From positions 16,233 through 80,232 of the forward strand of contig CAITIS010000087.1 in the NCBI GenBank assembly GCA_903892515.1: a stretch of 64,000 nucleotides of DNA, read 5' to 3'. The notes under the pieces were generated by a model. That model did not search any database, was not told the DNA's origin, and saw only the letters and a list, made by a program, of their open reading frames with translations. Position 1 is the first letter of the stretch. Each line of letters starts with the position of its first letter. A program made the position numbers and the translations under genes. Shown piece after piece: positions 42,136 to 50,178 of the stretch. Origin of the DNA: an uncultured Planctomycetota bacterium. Its GTDB lineage: Bacteria > Planctomycetota > Phycisphaerae > SM23-33.

Positions 42136-44397
42136 ATGGTTGGGAACAATCGCATGGTTGAGGATGAACTGACGGTATCCGGTTCCCATCGGTCGGCCAA
42201 TTCAGGGGCCGCCGCGGTGCGGGATATGCCGCCTGGCGAGAGCTACCTGGCGCTGTTCTGGCGCCGCCGGTTGCACGTCGCCGCCTTCATGGCTGCGGGG
42301 CTGGTTTGCGGCCTGATCTACATTGCCAAGGCCACCCCTATCTATCGCGGCACATCGCGCTTGTATGTGCAGCAAAGCGGCCCCAAGCTCATCGCCGACA
42401 TGCCGGGCATGATGATGGGCTCGCAGAATTATCTCAACACGCAGTGCGAGTTGCTAAAGTCCACGCCCATCCTGGGCATGGCCTTGGAACAATTGGCGGA
42501 CACACATTTGCGGACGTTCGGGGGGGAACCGAACGAGGCGAATTTGCGGCTTGCGATGGATGTCCAGTTGGGCCGCAAGGACGACATCCTCAGCGTGTCC
42601 TGCGATTCGCCATACCCCGCCGAGGCCGCTGCCATCGTCAACGCCGTGGTGGATTCCTTCGTGACGTACCAGGCCCGGCAGAAGCAATCCAGCGCCGCCG
42701 AGGTTCTGAAGATCCTTCGCAAGGAGAAGGAAACGTGCGACAAGGAACTGGAGGCCAAACTCCAGGAAATGCTCCAGTTCAAGAAAGAAAACGGCTCTCT
42801 TTCCCTTCAGAACGATAGGGGCACCAATCTGTTTCTGGACGAGGTGTCGCGCCTCATGGATGCGCTCATTGCGGCTCGGCTGGACGCTGTGGATGCACGA
42901 GCTACATACGAAGCGGCCAAGGTGATGATGAGCGACCCGTCCAAGATTCGGCAGTTGTCGTTGTCTCGTCGTGGCAAGGACACTTATGTGACGGGCGTCG
43001 ATGATACCTACCGCATATACGACGACCTTCGCTTGGCACGCCAGAAGGTGGTGGAAGCCCGCAGCCGGTTCAGTGAAGATGCGCCCGCCTACAAGGCTGC
43101 CGTGGAGAAAGTTACCGCGATCGAGAAGGAATGTGCTGAGTATGCCACCGACTACCTGACCATGTTGGAGCACGAGGTCGTTCTGGACGAGAAGAAGCAG
43201 CAGGAACTCGAGAAAAGCTTCGAAGCCCAGAAGCAAGATGCCCAGGATCTGAACATCAAGGCCGCGGAGTTCGCGGTTCTCGAATCTGGTCTGAAGCGGC
43301 TGGATCGCTTGGCAGATATTCTCGAAAGTCGCATCAAAGAAATCCACGTTACGGAGGACAGCGGGGCGCTGAACATCAGCATTCTCGAAGTCGCCAAGGT
43401 GCCGCAGTTGCCCGACAGGCCCAAGAAGGCAAAGTCTGTCGCCGTGGCCATGCTTCTGGGGTTGTTCGCCGGTCTGGCGTTCGTGATGATCAGCGACATG
43501 CTGGACCAACGCCTGCGCAGCCTGGAAGAGATCACGGCCGTGCTGGACATCCCGGTGCTCGGTTATGTTCCGCACTTGGCACTGGCAACGACCGCATCAC
43601 CGCCGCAGCGAGGACAACTGGTGCGCTTCGACCCGCAGAGCGATGCGGCCGAGGCGTATCGAACGGTGCGGACGGCCGTGCACTTTGGTGCCCTCGACGG
43701 CAAGAGCCGGACGATTTTGATTACCTCGCCTTTGCCGGGCGAAGGCAAGAGCACCCTTGTGAGCAACCTGGCCATCGCGATCGCCCAGTCGGGCCGCAAG
43801 ACGCTGGTGCTTGACGCGGATTTTCGCCGACCGACGCAACACAAGATCTTCCAGGTCACGGCCAGCGACGGGCTGGCCAAGCAGTTGGAAAGCGGCGGCG
43901 ACCCGCTCAAGCTCATTCAGCACACAGCGGTGGAGAACCTCGACATCCTGCCTTGCGGTCCCATCCCGGCCAACCCGTCGGAGATGCTCAACAGCGACGC
44001 CTTCGCCGCGGCGTTGGAGGATCTGTCCAAGCGGTACGAGCATGTGTTGATCGATTCTCCGCCGGTTATTCCGGTTACTGACGCGAGGATTCTGGCGGCC
44101 ATGTGCGGCGTCACGGTGCTTGTGCTGCGGGCCGAGAAGAGTACCCGTCACGCGGCGCGACAAGCCAACGAGGGCCTCGACAGCGTGGGCGCCAAAGTCC
44201 TGGGTGTGGTTGTCAACGACGTAACCCAGCGCACCGGTCGAAGCGGGTACGGGTATGGGTACGGCTACGGATACGGCTATGGCGGCTACAGCCAAACCGG
44301 ACAGGCACGCGGGCGCACCGGCCGGCGGCACGGCAAGCGAGTTGAGGATTCTGAAGGCCTGGCTGCGACAAAGAGATCATCGCGGGAATCTGAATGA
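42136..44397 (+). CDS. Polysaccharide co-polymerase/BY-kinase (Wzc-like) with Tyr-Gly tail
   Basis: 753 residues. An N-terminal Wzz domain starts at a membrane helix (about residues 46-64) and continues into a long coiled region with a second helix at about 435-453. The C-terminal half is a bacterial tyrosine kinase: Walker A in SPLPGEGKSTLVSNLA (Lys538), Walker A' in VLDADFRRP (Asp560), Walker B in VLIDSPP (Asp640). The tail holds seven Tyr in a GYGYGY pattern (residues 705, 707, 709, 711, 713, 715, 718), the autophosphorylation cluster of this family. It controls chain length and export together with the Wza-like protein. ATG at 42136 is used; an ATG at 42154 has a better ribosome site. The stop overlaps the next ATG (ATGA). 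Confidence 0.93.
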   Translation: MVGNNRMVEDELTVSGSHRSANSGAAAVRDMPPGESYLALFWRRRLHVAAFMAAGLVCGLIYIAKATPIYRGTSRLYVQQSGPKLIADMPGMMMGSQNYLNTQCELLKSTPILGMALEQLADTHLRTFGGEPNEANLRLAMDVQLGRKDDILSVSCDSPYPAEAAAIVNAVVDSFVTYQARQKQSSAAEVLKILRKEKETCDKELEAKLQEMLQFKKENGSLSLQNDRGTNLFLDEVSRLMDALIAARLDAVDARATYEAAKVMMSDPSKIRQLSLSRRGKDTYVTGVDDTYRIYDDLRLARQKVVEARSRFSEDAPAYKAAVEKVTAIEKECAEYATDYLTMLEHEVVLDEKKQQELEKSFEAQKQDAQDLNIKAAEFAVLESGLKRLDRLADILESRIKEIHVTEDSGALNISILEVAKVPQLPDRPKKAKSVAVAMLLGLFAGLAFVMISDMLDQRLRSLEEITAVLDIPVLGYVPHLALATTASPPQRGQLVRFDPQSDAAEAYRTVRTAVHFGALDGKSRTILITSPLPGEGKSTLVSNLAIAIAQSGRKTLVLDADFRRPTQHKIFQVTASDGLAKQLESGGDPLKLIQHTAVENLDILPCGPIPANPSEMLNSDAFAAALEDLSKRYEHVLIDSPPVIPVTDARILAAMCGVTVLVLRAEKSTRHAARQANEGLDSVGAKVLGVVVNDVTQRTGRSGYGYGYGYGYGYGGYSQTGQARGRTGRRHGKRVEDSEGLAATKRSSRESE
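44245..44289 (+). repeat. Imperfect hexamer tandem repeat in the BY-kinase tail
   Basis: Seven near copies of GGNTAC/T encode the Gly-Tyr run. Hexamers keep frame, so copy-number change would alter tyrosine number without frameshift. Confidence 0.7.
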
Positions 44398-45203
44398 GTC
44401 AGCCTCCCTCCAGCGAGGGCACCTACGAGGCCCATCGGCCCCCGACGAACGAACGCTTCGTGGACATTCACTGTCACTGCCTCAGCGGTATGGATGACGG
44501 GCCCCAGACTATGCAGGCGTCGCTGGCCCTTTGCCAATCGCTTGTCGAGGATGGCGTTGACACCGTGATCGCCACGCCGCACCAACTGGGGAGATACGCA
44601 GGAACCAACCACTCTTCAGCTGTTCGTGACGCAGTGAGCGGCCTGCAGACACAGTTGCACGAGCGTAACATTCCTCTGCGCGTGCTGCCGGGCGGAGACG
44701 TGCGGTTGGAGATCGACATTCCGCGATTCCTGGACTCTGACGTTATTCTCACGCTGGCTGACGGCGGCAAGTACCTGCTGCTCGAACTGCCTCACGACGT
44801 GATCGTTGACTTCTCTCTCATGATCCGCAGCCTGAGCGGTTCGGGGCGGCAGGTGATTCTGTCGCACCCGGAGCGCAACGATGTCCTGTGCCGGCAGCCC
44901 GAACTGGCCGATGGCTGGGTGCGACTGGGCATGGCCGTGCAGGTCACGGCCGGTGCGTTGCTGGGTGAGTGCGGACGGCGCAGCCAGGATGCAGCTTGGC
45001 GGTGGGTGGACGGAGGCGGCCATGTGCTGGTGGCCAGCGATGCCCATGACGCGCATCGCCGGCCTCCGCGAATGCGGGCCGCATACGATGCGATCCGCTC
45101 GCGGAACGGAGATGCCGCGGCTCGCGGCGCTTGCATCGAGAACCCATCGCGAGTCGCAGCCGGCAACGAGTTGACGATCCTGCCACGGTGCCCGAGCAGT
45201 TAA
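44394..45203 (+). CDS. CpsB/YwqE-type tyrosine-protein phosphatase (PHP domain)
   Basis: 269 residues of the metal-dependent PHP phosphatase family that removes phosphate from BY-kinases. Metal-site segments are DIHCHCLSGMDDGP (Asp24, His26, His28), ATPHQ (His63), SHPERN (near residue 160) and ASDAHDA (near 218). The ATG overlaps the TGA of the kinase gene by four bases, the classic operon partner arrangement. It is a cytoplasmic enzyme. The gene ends a three-gene unit Wza-like / Wzc-like / CpsB-like; an AT-rich gap of about 390 bases follows. PHP alternatives (histidinol phosphatase) are unlikely in this context. Confidence 0.92.
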   Translation: MSQPPSSEGTYEAHRPPTNERFVDIHCHCLSGMDDGPQTMQASLALCQSLVEDGVDTVIATPHQLGRYAGTNHSSAVRDAVSGLQTQLHERNIPLRVLPGGDVRLEIDIPRFLDSDVILTLADGGKYLLLELPHDVIVDFSLMIRSLSGSGRQVILSHPERNDVLCRQPELADGWVRLGMAVQVTAGALLGECGRRSQDAAWRWVDGGGHVLVASDAHDAHRRPPRMRAAYDAIRSRNGDAAARGACIENPSRVAAGNELTILPRCPSS

Positions 45204-45434
45204 GCCGCCCAGCTGCGGGCGCAGCCTTAACTCAGTGCGGTGCAATAGAAAAATGGCTTGTCGGGTAGTAATTTCATGTACATTGATTCCTTGATATTTG
45301 GCTGAGGACCCAGTGATAAGCTAAACTCCCAAACTTCGTAGGGAACCAAGCTTATGTATTTCATAGGGTAGAGTATTAGTAGTTTGGTGTTGGGGTAGCA
45401 GTCAGAGCTGGGGAAAATTCCTGGATTTTGAAGA
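45204..45434. other. AT-rich intergenic segment after the exopolysaccharide operon
   Basis: Most of 45230-45434 has clearly lower GC than its surroundings and no credible gene. It precedes a promoter at 45435 and may include the 3' end of the exopolysaccharide transcript. No terminator hairpin is obvious. Confidence 0.5.
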
Positions 45435-45464
45435 TTGACGCGGCGGTGAAAAGGTGCCCATAAT
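45435..45464 (+). promoter_or_regulatory. Sigma70-type promoter for the small secreted protein/LEPR operon
   Basis: TTGACG (5/6) and CATAAT (5/6) are separated by 18 bases, about 130 bases before the 45596 start codon. A CCGCCG/CGGCGG hairpin (45475-45492) lies at the start of the predicted leader. Confidence 0.55.
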
Positions 45465-45595
45465 TCATCGAATGCCGCCGGTGGGGCGGCGGATGTGGGG
45501 ATTTTCAAAGTATTTGCAGTTGTTTGTCACAAGTAGAAGGTCTCAGGAGACTCCGCTTATCCAAACGGATCAACCCTGGAGGAAAGGATTAGACC

Positions 45596-45874
45596 ATGAC
45601 ACGGAATGCTGCAAGTTCGCTGGTGCTTACGTCGGTTCTTGGTCTTGTGCTCGCCGCAGCCGCCTTTGGCTTCGTCGTTACACAGGCTAATGCCGCCTCA
45701 TCGAACGGGAAAGACAAGAAGATCGACGATCAGTCGGTGCTCAATCCCCTGACTCTGCAGGTGGTCAGCCCGTCTGAACGCTCGGGAAATCGCCCCGCGG
45801 TGGTGTCGGGCCAGCCCGTGCAGGTACCCGCACGTCCCGCGACGCGCAGCCCGTACCGTCCGCCGCTGTTCTAG
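45596..45874 (+). CDS. Small secreted Pro-rich protein
   Basis: 92 residues. A signal peptide (SSLVLTSVLGLVLAAAAFGF, cleavage near ANAAS) precedes a Lys/Asp patch (NGKDKKIDD) and a Pro/Arg/Val-rich tail that ends RSPYRPPLF. GGAGGAAAGG lies before the ATG. Its stop is 63 bases from the LEPR-type gene start, so the two probably share the promoter at 45435. No family is recognised; a small envelope or matrix component is likely from context. Confidence 0.72.
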   Translation: MTRNAASSLVLTSVLGLVLAAAAFGFVVTQANAASSNGKDKKIDDQSVLNPLTLQVVSPSERSGNRPAVVSGQPVQVPARPATRSPYRPPLF

Positions 45875-45937
45875 TCGCGGCCGTCCGGTTAGCGCGTAAC
45901 GATCTCAGGAATACATCTCACCAGGAGAATGGATACC

Positions 45938-47515
45938 ATGGTAATCAATCAGAAATCACGCAGTGCGCAAGGGCTGACAAGCTCGGTGGCGATGGAGACG
46001 TTGGAGTCCCGGCTGATGCTGAGCGCGTCGCTGAGCATGGCCGACTTTTATCCGCTGGTCGATCTCAGCCAGTATACCTATTCGTTGAAGCGCGACGACG
46101 GAAGCTCGGCGACGTTGGTCCGAGATGTGGCCGCTGGCGCGGATGCCGGCACGTTCGCCTTGACAGATACAATTGACGCCACGTTCGATTCGGCCAAGCT
46201 GTTGAGTCGCGATGCCGATGGCACTCATCTGCTTATCCAGAGCTGGGGCATTTTCGATGGCGACGGAACCCAGATCGGAACCGATTTCCTGCTGTACGAT
46301 CCGGCCTCACCGGCCACGATCTTCCCCGCAACGATGCAGGTCGGGTCGGAGTTCGCCGATCTGAGCAGCTTTGAACACTACCACACCGACAGCGTCTACG
46401 ATGCGAGCAACCCCTTCCCTGACGTAGCCACGATCCAGGCGATGGACGACCTGGGGGCCGGCACGTTGGCCATTGAGGTCAGGGCGCTGGGCTTTTATGA
46501 CACCGTAGTCGGCTCCGGCGCAGGCCGCGATACGTTTACGACGCTGAATCTCAGCATCGGCACCACCATGGTTGAGCAGGGCAGCCAGATCAGTCGCGAC
46601 AACTACGTGCTGGCCTTGAGCGAGAACTTCGGCCAGGTCAGCCGTTCGTTGGACTGGTCGATCCTAAGCAAGTCCGGCGGCGTGACGACGCGGCTGACTG
46701 GCAACGAGCAGAGCGACCTGGTGGCCGGCTGGGTGCCTGACCAGGCGATGAAGCATGTGCATGTCGGCTCCAAGGGTGTGAGCTATCAGGACGCGGCCAA
46801 CAACAAAGTGACCGTGTCGATAACCGGCGGCGGTTCGGGCGATCTGTTCTTCGCCAGCGACGCCGACTTGGCCGACGCGACGAGCCTGTCCATGGCTAAC
46901 ACCAGTTCACGCAGCACGTTTAACGTCACCGTGGCTAAGAATGGCACGACCAACATCAATGATGTCCGGCTGCACAGTTCGCTGGGCACCTTTAATGCTG
47001 CCAAGTTGAATCTTCTCGATAGCTTCGTGGCCGACAGCGGCACGGGCATTTCGACCATCAAATTCAACGACGTCAGTGGCGAGATGACGCTGAGCAAAAC
47101 CGACAAGATGATCAGCACGAACATGACCTTCCGCAAGGTTGACGCTCTGACGCTGCAGACCGAGGGCAGGATCGGTTCGCTCTCCGCGGCGGCGTTGATC
47201 GACTCCACGATCGGCGTGGGGATCGACGTGGGCAGTGTTGATCGCGACAACCCCACCTTGGGCAGCGAGTTCACGGAGAAGGGCGCCAAGAACAAGGTGA
47301 CGCTGACCACCCTGACGCTGACGGGGCTGACCGAAGCAGGCACCACCACGTATATGTCCGGCACGAACATCGCAGCCTACGGAATCCAGACTGTCAAGTT
47401 TGGCGCCAAGAACAAGACGGTGGACGACTCGATGATCAGGACCACCCTCCAGAGCAAGATCACCAACGCCCCAGTTACGGCCTTGGCCGATTGGTTCACG
47501 AAAATTCCTGCCTAG
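45938..47515 (+). CDS. Surface protein with LEPR-XLL-type N-terminus
   Basis: 525 residues. METLESRLMLSA near residue 20 is the same LESRxxL motif as in the 1410-residue protein at 36358. The rest is beta-rich and Asp/Ser/Thr/Gly-rich with no Cys: a globular region to about residue 220 (FDGDGTQIGTDFLLYDPASP, DYVLALSENFGQ-like strands), then a repetitive beta-solenoid-like part from about 280 (ITGGGSGDLFFASDADLADA, RIGSLSAAALIDSTIGVG). The start at 45938 gives a sensible AGGAG spacing; 45929 is too close to it. A terminator follows. Such proteins are secreted surface proteins of unknown function. Confidence 0.82.
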   Translation: MVINQKSRSAQGLTSSVAMETLESRLMLSASLSMADFYPLVDLSQYTYSLKRDDGSSATLVRDVAAGADAGTFALTDTIDATFDSAKLLSRDADGTHLLIQSWGIFDGDGTQIGTDFLLYDPASPATIFPATMQVGSEFADLSSFEHYHTDSVYDASNPFPDVATIQAMDDLGAGTLAIEVRALGFYDTVVGSGAGRDTFTTLNLSIGTTMVEQGSQISRDNYVLALSENFGQVSRSLDWSILSKSGGVTTRLTGNEQSDLVAGWVPDQAMKHVHVGSKGVSYQDAANNKVTVSITGGGSGDLFFASDADLADATSLSMANTSSRSTFNVTVAKNGTTNINDVRLHSSLGTFNAAKLNLLDSFVADSGTGISTIKFNDVSGEMTLSKTDKMISTNMTFRKVDALTLQTEGRIGSLSAAALIDSTIGVGIDVGSVDRDNPTLGSEFTEKGAKNKVTLTTLTLTGLTEAGTTTYMSGTNIAAYGIQTVKFGAKNKTVDDSMIRTTLQSKITNAPVTALADWFTKIPA

Positions 47516-47536
47516 AACGGCCAAGTTTACGACTCC

Positions 47537-47573
47537 AAGACGCTCCCTTTTGCGAGGGAGCGTCTTCTTTTTT
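47537..47573 (+). terminator. Rho-independent terminator
   Basis: A perfect 12-bp stem (AAGACGCTCCCT/AGGGAGCGTCTT) around TTTGCG, followed by CTTTTTTG. Confidence 0.93.
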
Positions 47574-47672
47574 GCGCATCTCGTGCGTGCGCCAACGTGC
47601 AAATGCTTTTCCGATGCTGGTTCTGGCCGTATGCTACCGGCCGATTGATCTTCCATGATGGAGTGTCTTTTC

Positions 47673-49949
47673 ATGAGTTCACCCGTGTATCGCGATGGCC
47701 GGCAGGGCGTGGACGTTCGTGTCGCCGATCTCCTTGGCCGGATGACGGTCCAGCAGAAGGTTGGGCAGTTGCGGCAGATACTCGGCTTCAAGTGCCACCA
47801 GCGTCTGGCCGGAAAGGCCGAACTGAATGAGGCGTTTCGCCAGGCGATGGCCGAGGGAGTCGGGGCGCTGTATGGCCTGGCGCGGGCCGATGCCTTTGCG
47901 GGTGTCACGCCGCAGACCGCGCTGAAGCCCGTCGAAGCCGCCGAACTGGCCAACGCCGCACAACGCTACGCTATCGAGCAGACGCCTCTGGGCATCCCGC
48001 TGCTATTAGCGGAGGAGGCGCCGCACGGCGTCATGGCGCTGGGTACGACGCTGTTTCCTGCCCCGATCGGCCTGGCTAGCGCATTCGATCCGGAACTTGC
48101 AGGCGATGTGGCCGCTGCGATGGCGGCGGAGTTGCGCGCAATCGGCGCCAACGTCGCGTATGGGCCGGTGCTGGACTTGGCGCGGGATGGTCGTTGGTCA
48201 CGCTGCGAGGAGACCTTCGGCGAGGATCCGTATCTGGCCAGCGCGCTTGGGCAGGCGATGGTTCGTGCACTGCAGGAGTCGCCGGATGGTCCAGTAGCGG
48301 CCACGCTCAAGCACTTTGCCGCATATGGCGAGACGCTGGGCGGGCACAACGGCGGGACGTCTAGCGTCGGTCCGCGCGAGTTGCACGGGGTGTTGCACAA
48401 GCCGTTTCGCTCAGCCGTCGTGGCCGGGGCGCTCTCGCTGATGAGTTCCTACAACGAGATCGACGGCGTGCCCTGCACCGGCAGCCGGGAGCTTCTGACT
48501 GGGACGCTGCGGCAGGAGTGGGGGTTTGCGGGCTTCGTCGTGTCGGACCTGTACGCCATCGACGGCCTGCGCTTTCAGGGCGTGGCGGCCGACATGGCGG
48601 AGGCGGCGGCCATTGCGCTCAAGGCCGGCGTCGATCTGGACCTCAGCGGCGCCTCCTATGGCCCGCCGCTGCTGGAGGCACTGCAGCGCGGGCTTGTTTC
48701 GGCGGCGGACATCGACCTTGCCACGGCTCGGATTCTGCGGGCGAAGTTCACACTGGGACTTTTCGACCGGCCCTACGTGGAACCGCAACGGGCCGCCGAG
48801 ATCGTCTCGAGCCCCGCCCACCGCGAGTTGTCCTTGCGGGCGGCCAGGCAATCCATCGTGCTGCTCAAGAACGACGGGGCCTTGCCGCTGGCGGCGGATG
48901 CAAAGTCCATTGCTGTCATTGGGCCCAATGCCGATACTCCCGGCAATCAACTGGGTGACTACACGCCCTTCATCGATCCGTTGGCCGTCACGACTGTGCG
49001 GCAAGGGATCGAGCGGCAAGTCGGCGCGGGCGTGCGCGTTCGCTACGCCAAGGGCTGCGGCGTGTGCGATGTGTCAAAGGCCGGCTTTGCCGAAGCGGTG
49101 GAAGCCGCCAGCCAGGCAGAACTGGCCGTGGTGGTGCTGGGCGGTTCGAGCAATCGCGAGCCGACGACGCAGTTCACTGACCGCGGCGCGGCCGACGTCT
49201 CCAGTTCGGCCATGAGCGACATGGACTGCGGCGAGGGCTTCGACCGATGCACGCTGGGCTTGAGCGGCGTGCAGATGGAATTGCTGGAGCAGCTGGCCGC
49301 TACGGGCAAGCCGCTGATCGTGGTGCTCATCAATGGTCGGCCTGTTGAACTTGAGCGGATCCTGCCGCTGGCATCGGCTGTGATGGAGGCATGGTATCCC
49401 GGCCCGACCGGCGGCCAGGCGGTGGCTGAGGTGCTCTTTGGCCAGGTCAATCCCTCGGGCAAACTGCCCGTGTCGATGCCCAGGACTCTCGGCCAGTCAC
49501 CCGTGTACTACAACCACAAGCTACTGGCGCGAAGCAAGTACGTTGAGATGGACGTCCGGCCAGCGTGCTGTTTTGGCTTCGGGCTGAGCTATACGAAGTT
49601 CGAGTACGCGAATCTGCGCGTTACGCCAGCCAAGGCCAAGGCCGGCGAGCCCATCACGGTCGAGGTGGAGGTAACGAACGTCGGCCAAGTGGCGGGCGAC
49701 GAGGTCGTGCAGCTTTACGTTCGCGACGTGGTCAGCTCCGTAATGACGCCGGTGAAGGCGCTGAAGGGATTTGCACGCGTCCACCTGGCCAGCCTCCAGC
49801 GGCAGACCGTTCGACTCGTCATTGACCCGTCCGAGCTGACGTTGCTGGACCAGGACCTCACCCGTGTGGTCGAACCCGGAACCTTTGAAGTGATGGTCGG
49901 CGGCAATTGCGAGCACACGCTCACCGCCAGCTTTGAGATTGTCGTGTAG
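47673..49949 (+). CDS. Glycoside hydrolase family 3 (beta-glucosidase/xylosidase-like)
   Basis: 758 residues. GH3 landmarks: VRVADLLGRMTVQQKVGQL at the start, EEAPHGVMALGTTLFPAPI, the Lys-His pair in ATLKHFAAYG (Lys213, His214), LMSSYNEIDGVP and the nucleophile Asp292 in GFVVSDLYAIDGL. A second alpha/beta domain (IAVIGPNAD, LAVVVLGGSSNREP) and a C-terminal fibronectin III-like domain (VEVEVTNVGQVAGDEVVQLY) complete the usual three-domain form. No signal peptide is seen, so it probably hydrolyses imported oligosaccharides in the cytoplasm. GGAG precedes ATG 47673. Exact sugar specificity (glucose, xylose, other) cannot be fixed by sequence. Confidence 0.93.
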   Translation: MSSPVYRDGRQGVDVRVADLLGRMTVQQKVGQLRQILGFKCHQRLAGKAELNEAFRQAMAEGVGALYGLARADAFAGVTPQTALKPVEAAELANAAQRYAIEQTPLGIPLLLAEEAPHGVMALGTTLFPAPIGLASAFDPELAGDVAAAMAAELRAIGANVAYGPVLDLARDGRWSRCEETFGEDPYLASALGQAMVRALQESPDGPVAATLKHFAAYGETLGGHNGGTSSVGPRELHGVLHKPFRSAVVAGALSLMSSYNEIDGVPCTGSRELLTGTLRQEWGFAGFVVSDLYAIDGLRFQGVAADMAEAAAIALKAGVDLDLSGASYGPPLLEALQRGLVSAADIDLATARILRAKFTLGLFDRPYVEPQRAAEIVSSPAHRELSLRAARQSIVLLKNDGALPLAADAKSIAVIGPNADTPGNQLGDYTPFIDPLAVTTVRQGIERQVGAGVRVRYAKGCGVCDVSKAGFAEAVEAASQAELAVVVLGGSSNREPTTQFTDRGAADVSSSAMSDMDCGEGFDRCTLGLSGVQMELLEQLAATGKPLIVVLINGRPVELERILPLASAVMEAWYPGPTGGQAVAEVLFGQVNPSGKLPVSMPRTLGQSPVYYNHKLLARSKYVEMDVRPACCFGFGLSYTKFEYANLRVTPAKAKAGEPITVEVEVTNVGQVAGDEVVQLYVRDVVSSVMTPVKALKGFARVHLASLQRQTVRLVIDPSELTLLDQDLTRVVEPGTFEVMVGGNCEHTLTASFEIVV

Positions 49950-49988
49950 CGGCGACGATGTGAAAGGAAATGGACGACCGCAAAACTT

Positions 49989-50153
49989 GCCGCAGAGACG
50001 CAGAGAAGTCAGAGATAACTTAGTTGCATGCACAGACATCGATAAGCCACGAATTGCACAGCCGAGGGCTGCGGTGCCACGGGATGGCCAGTTATGAGAA
50101 TTGTCTCTCAGAACTTCTACAGCTTTTCTCTGGGCTCTCTGTGTCTCTGTGGC
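49989..50153. repeat. Inverted pair of GCAGAGACGCAGAGA-type repeats
   Basis: GCCGCAGAGACGCAGAGAAG (49989) and the inverse-oriented CTCTGTGTCTCTGTGGC (50137-50153) are imperfect inverted copies about 130 bases apart. The enclosed DNA has no gene. Strings of this kind occur as dispersed repeats in other bacteria. Confidence 0.5.
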
Positions 50154-50178
50154 CCAGTCCTTAGAACTCGGCCGGTGC

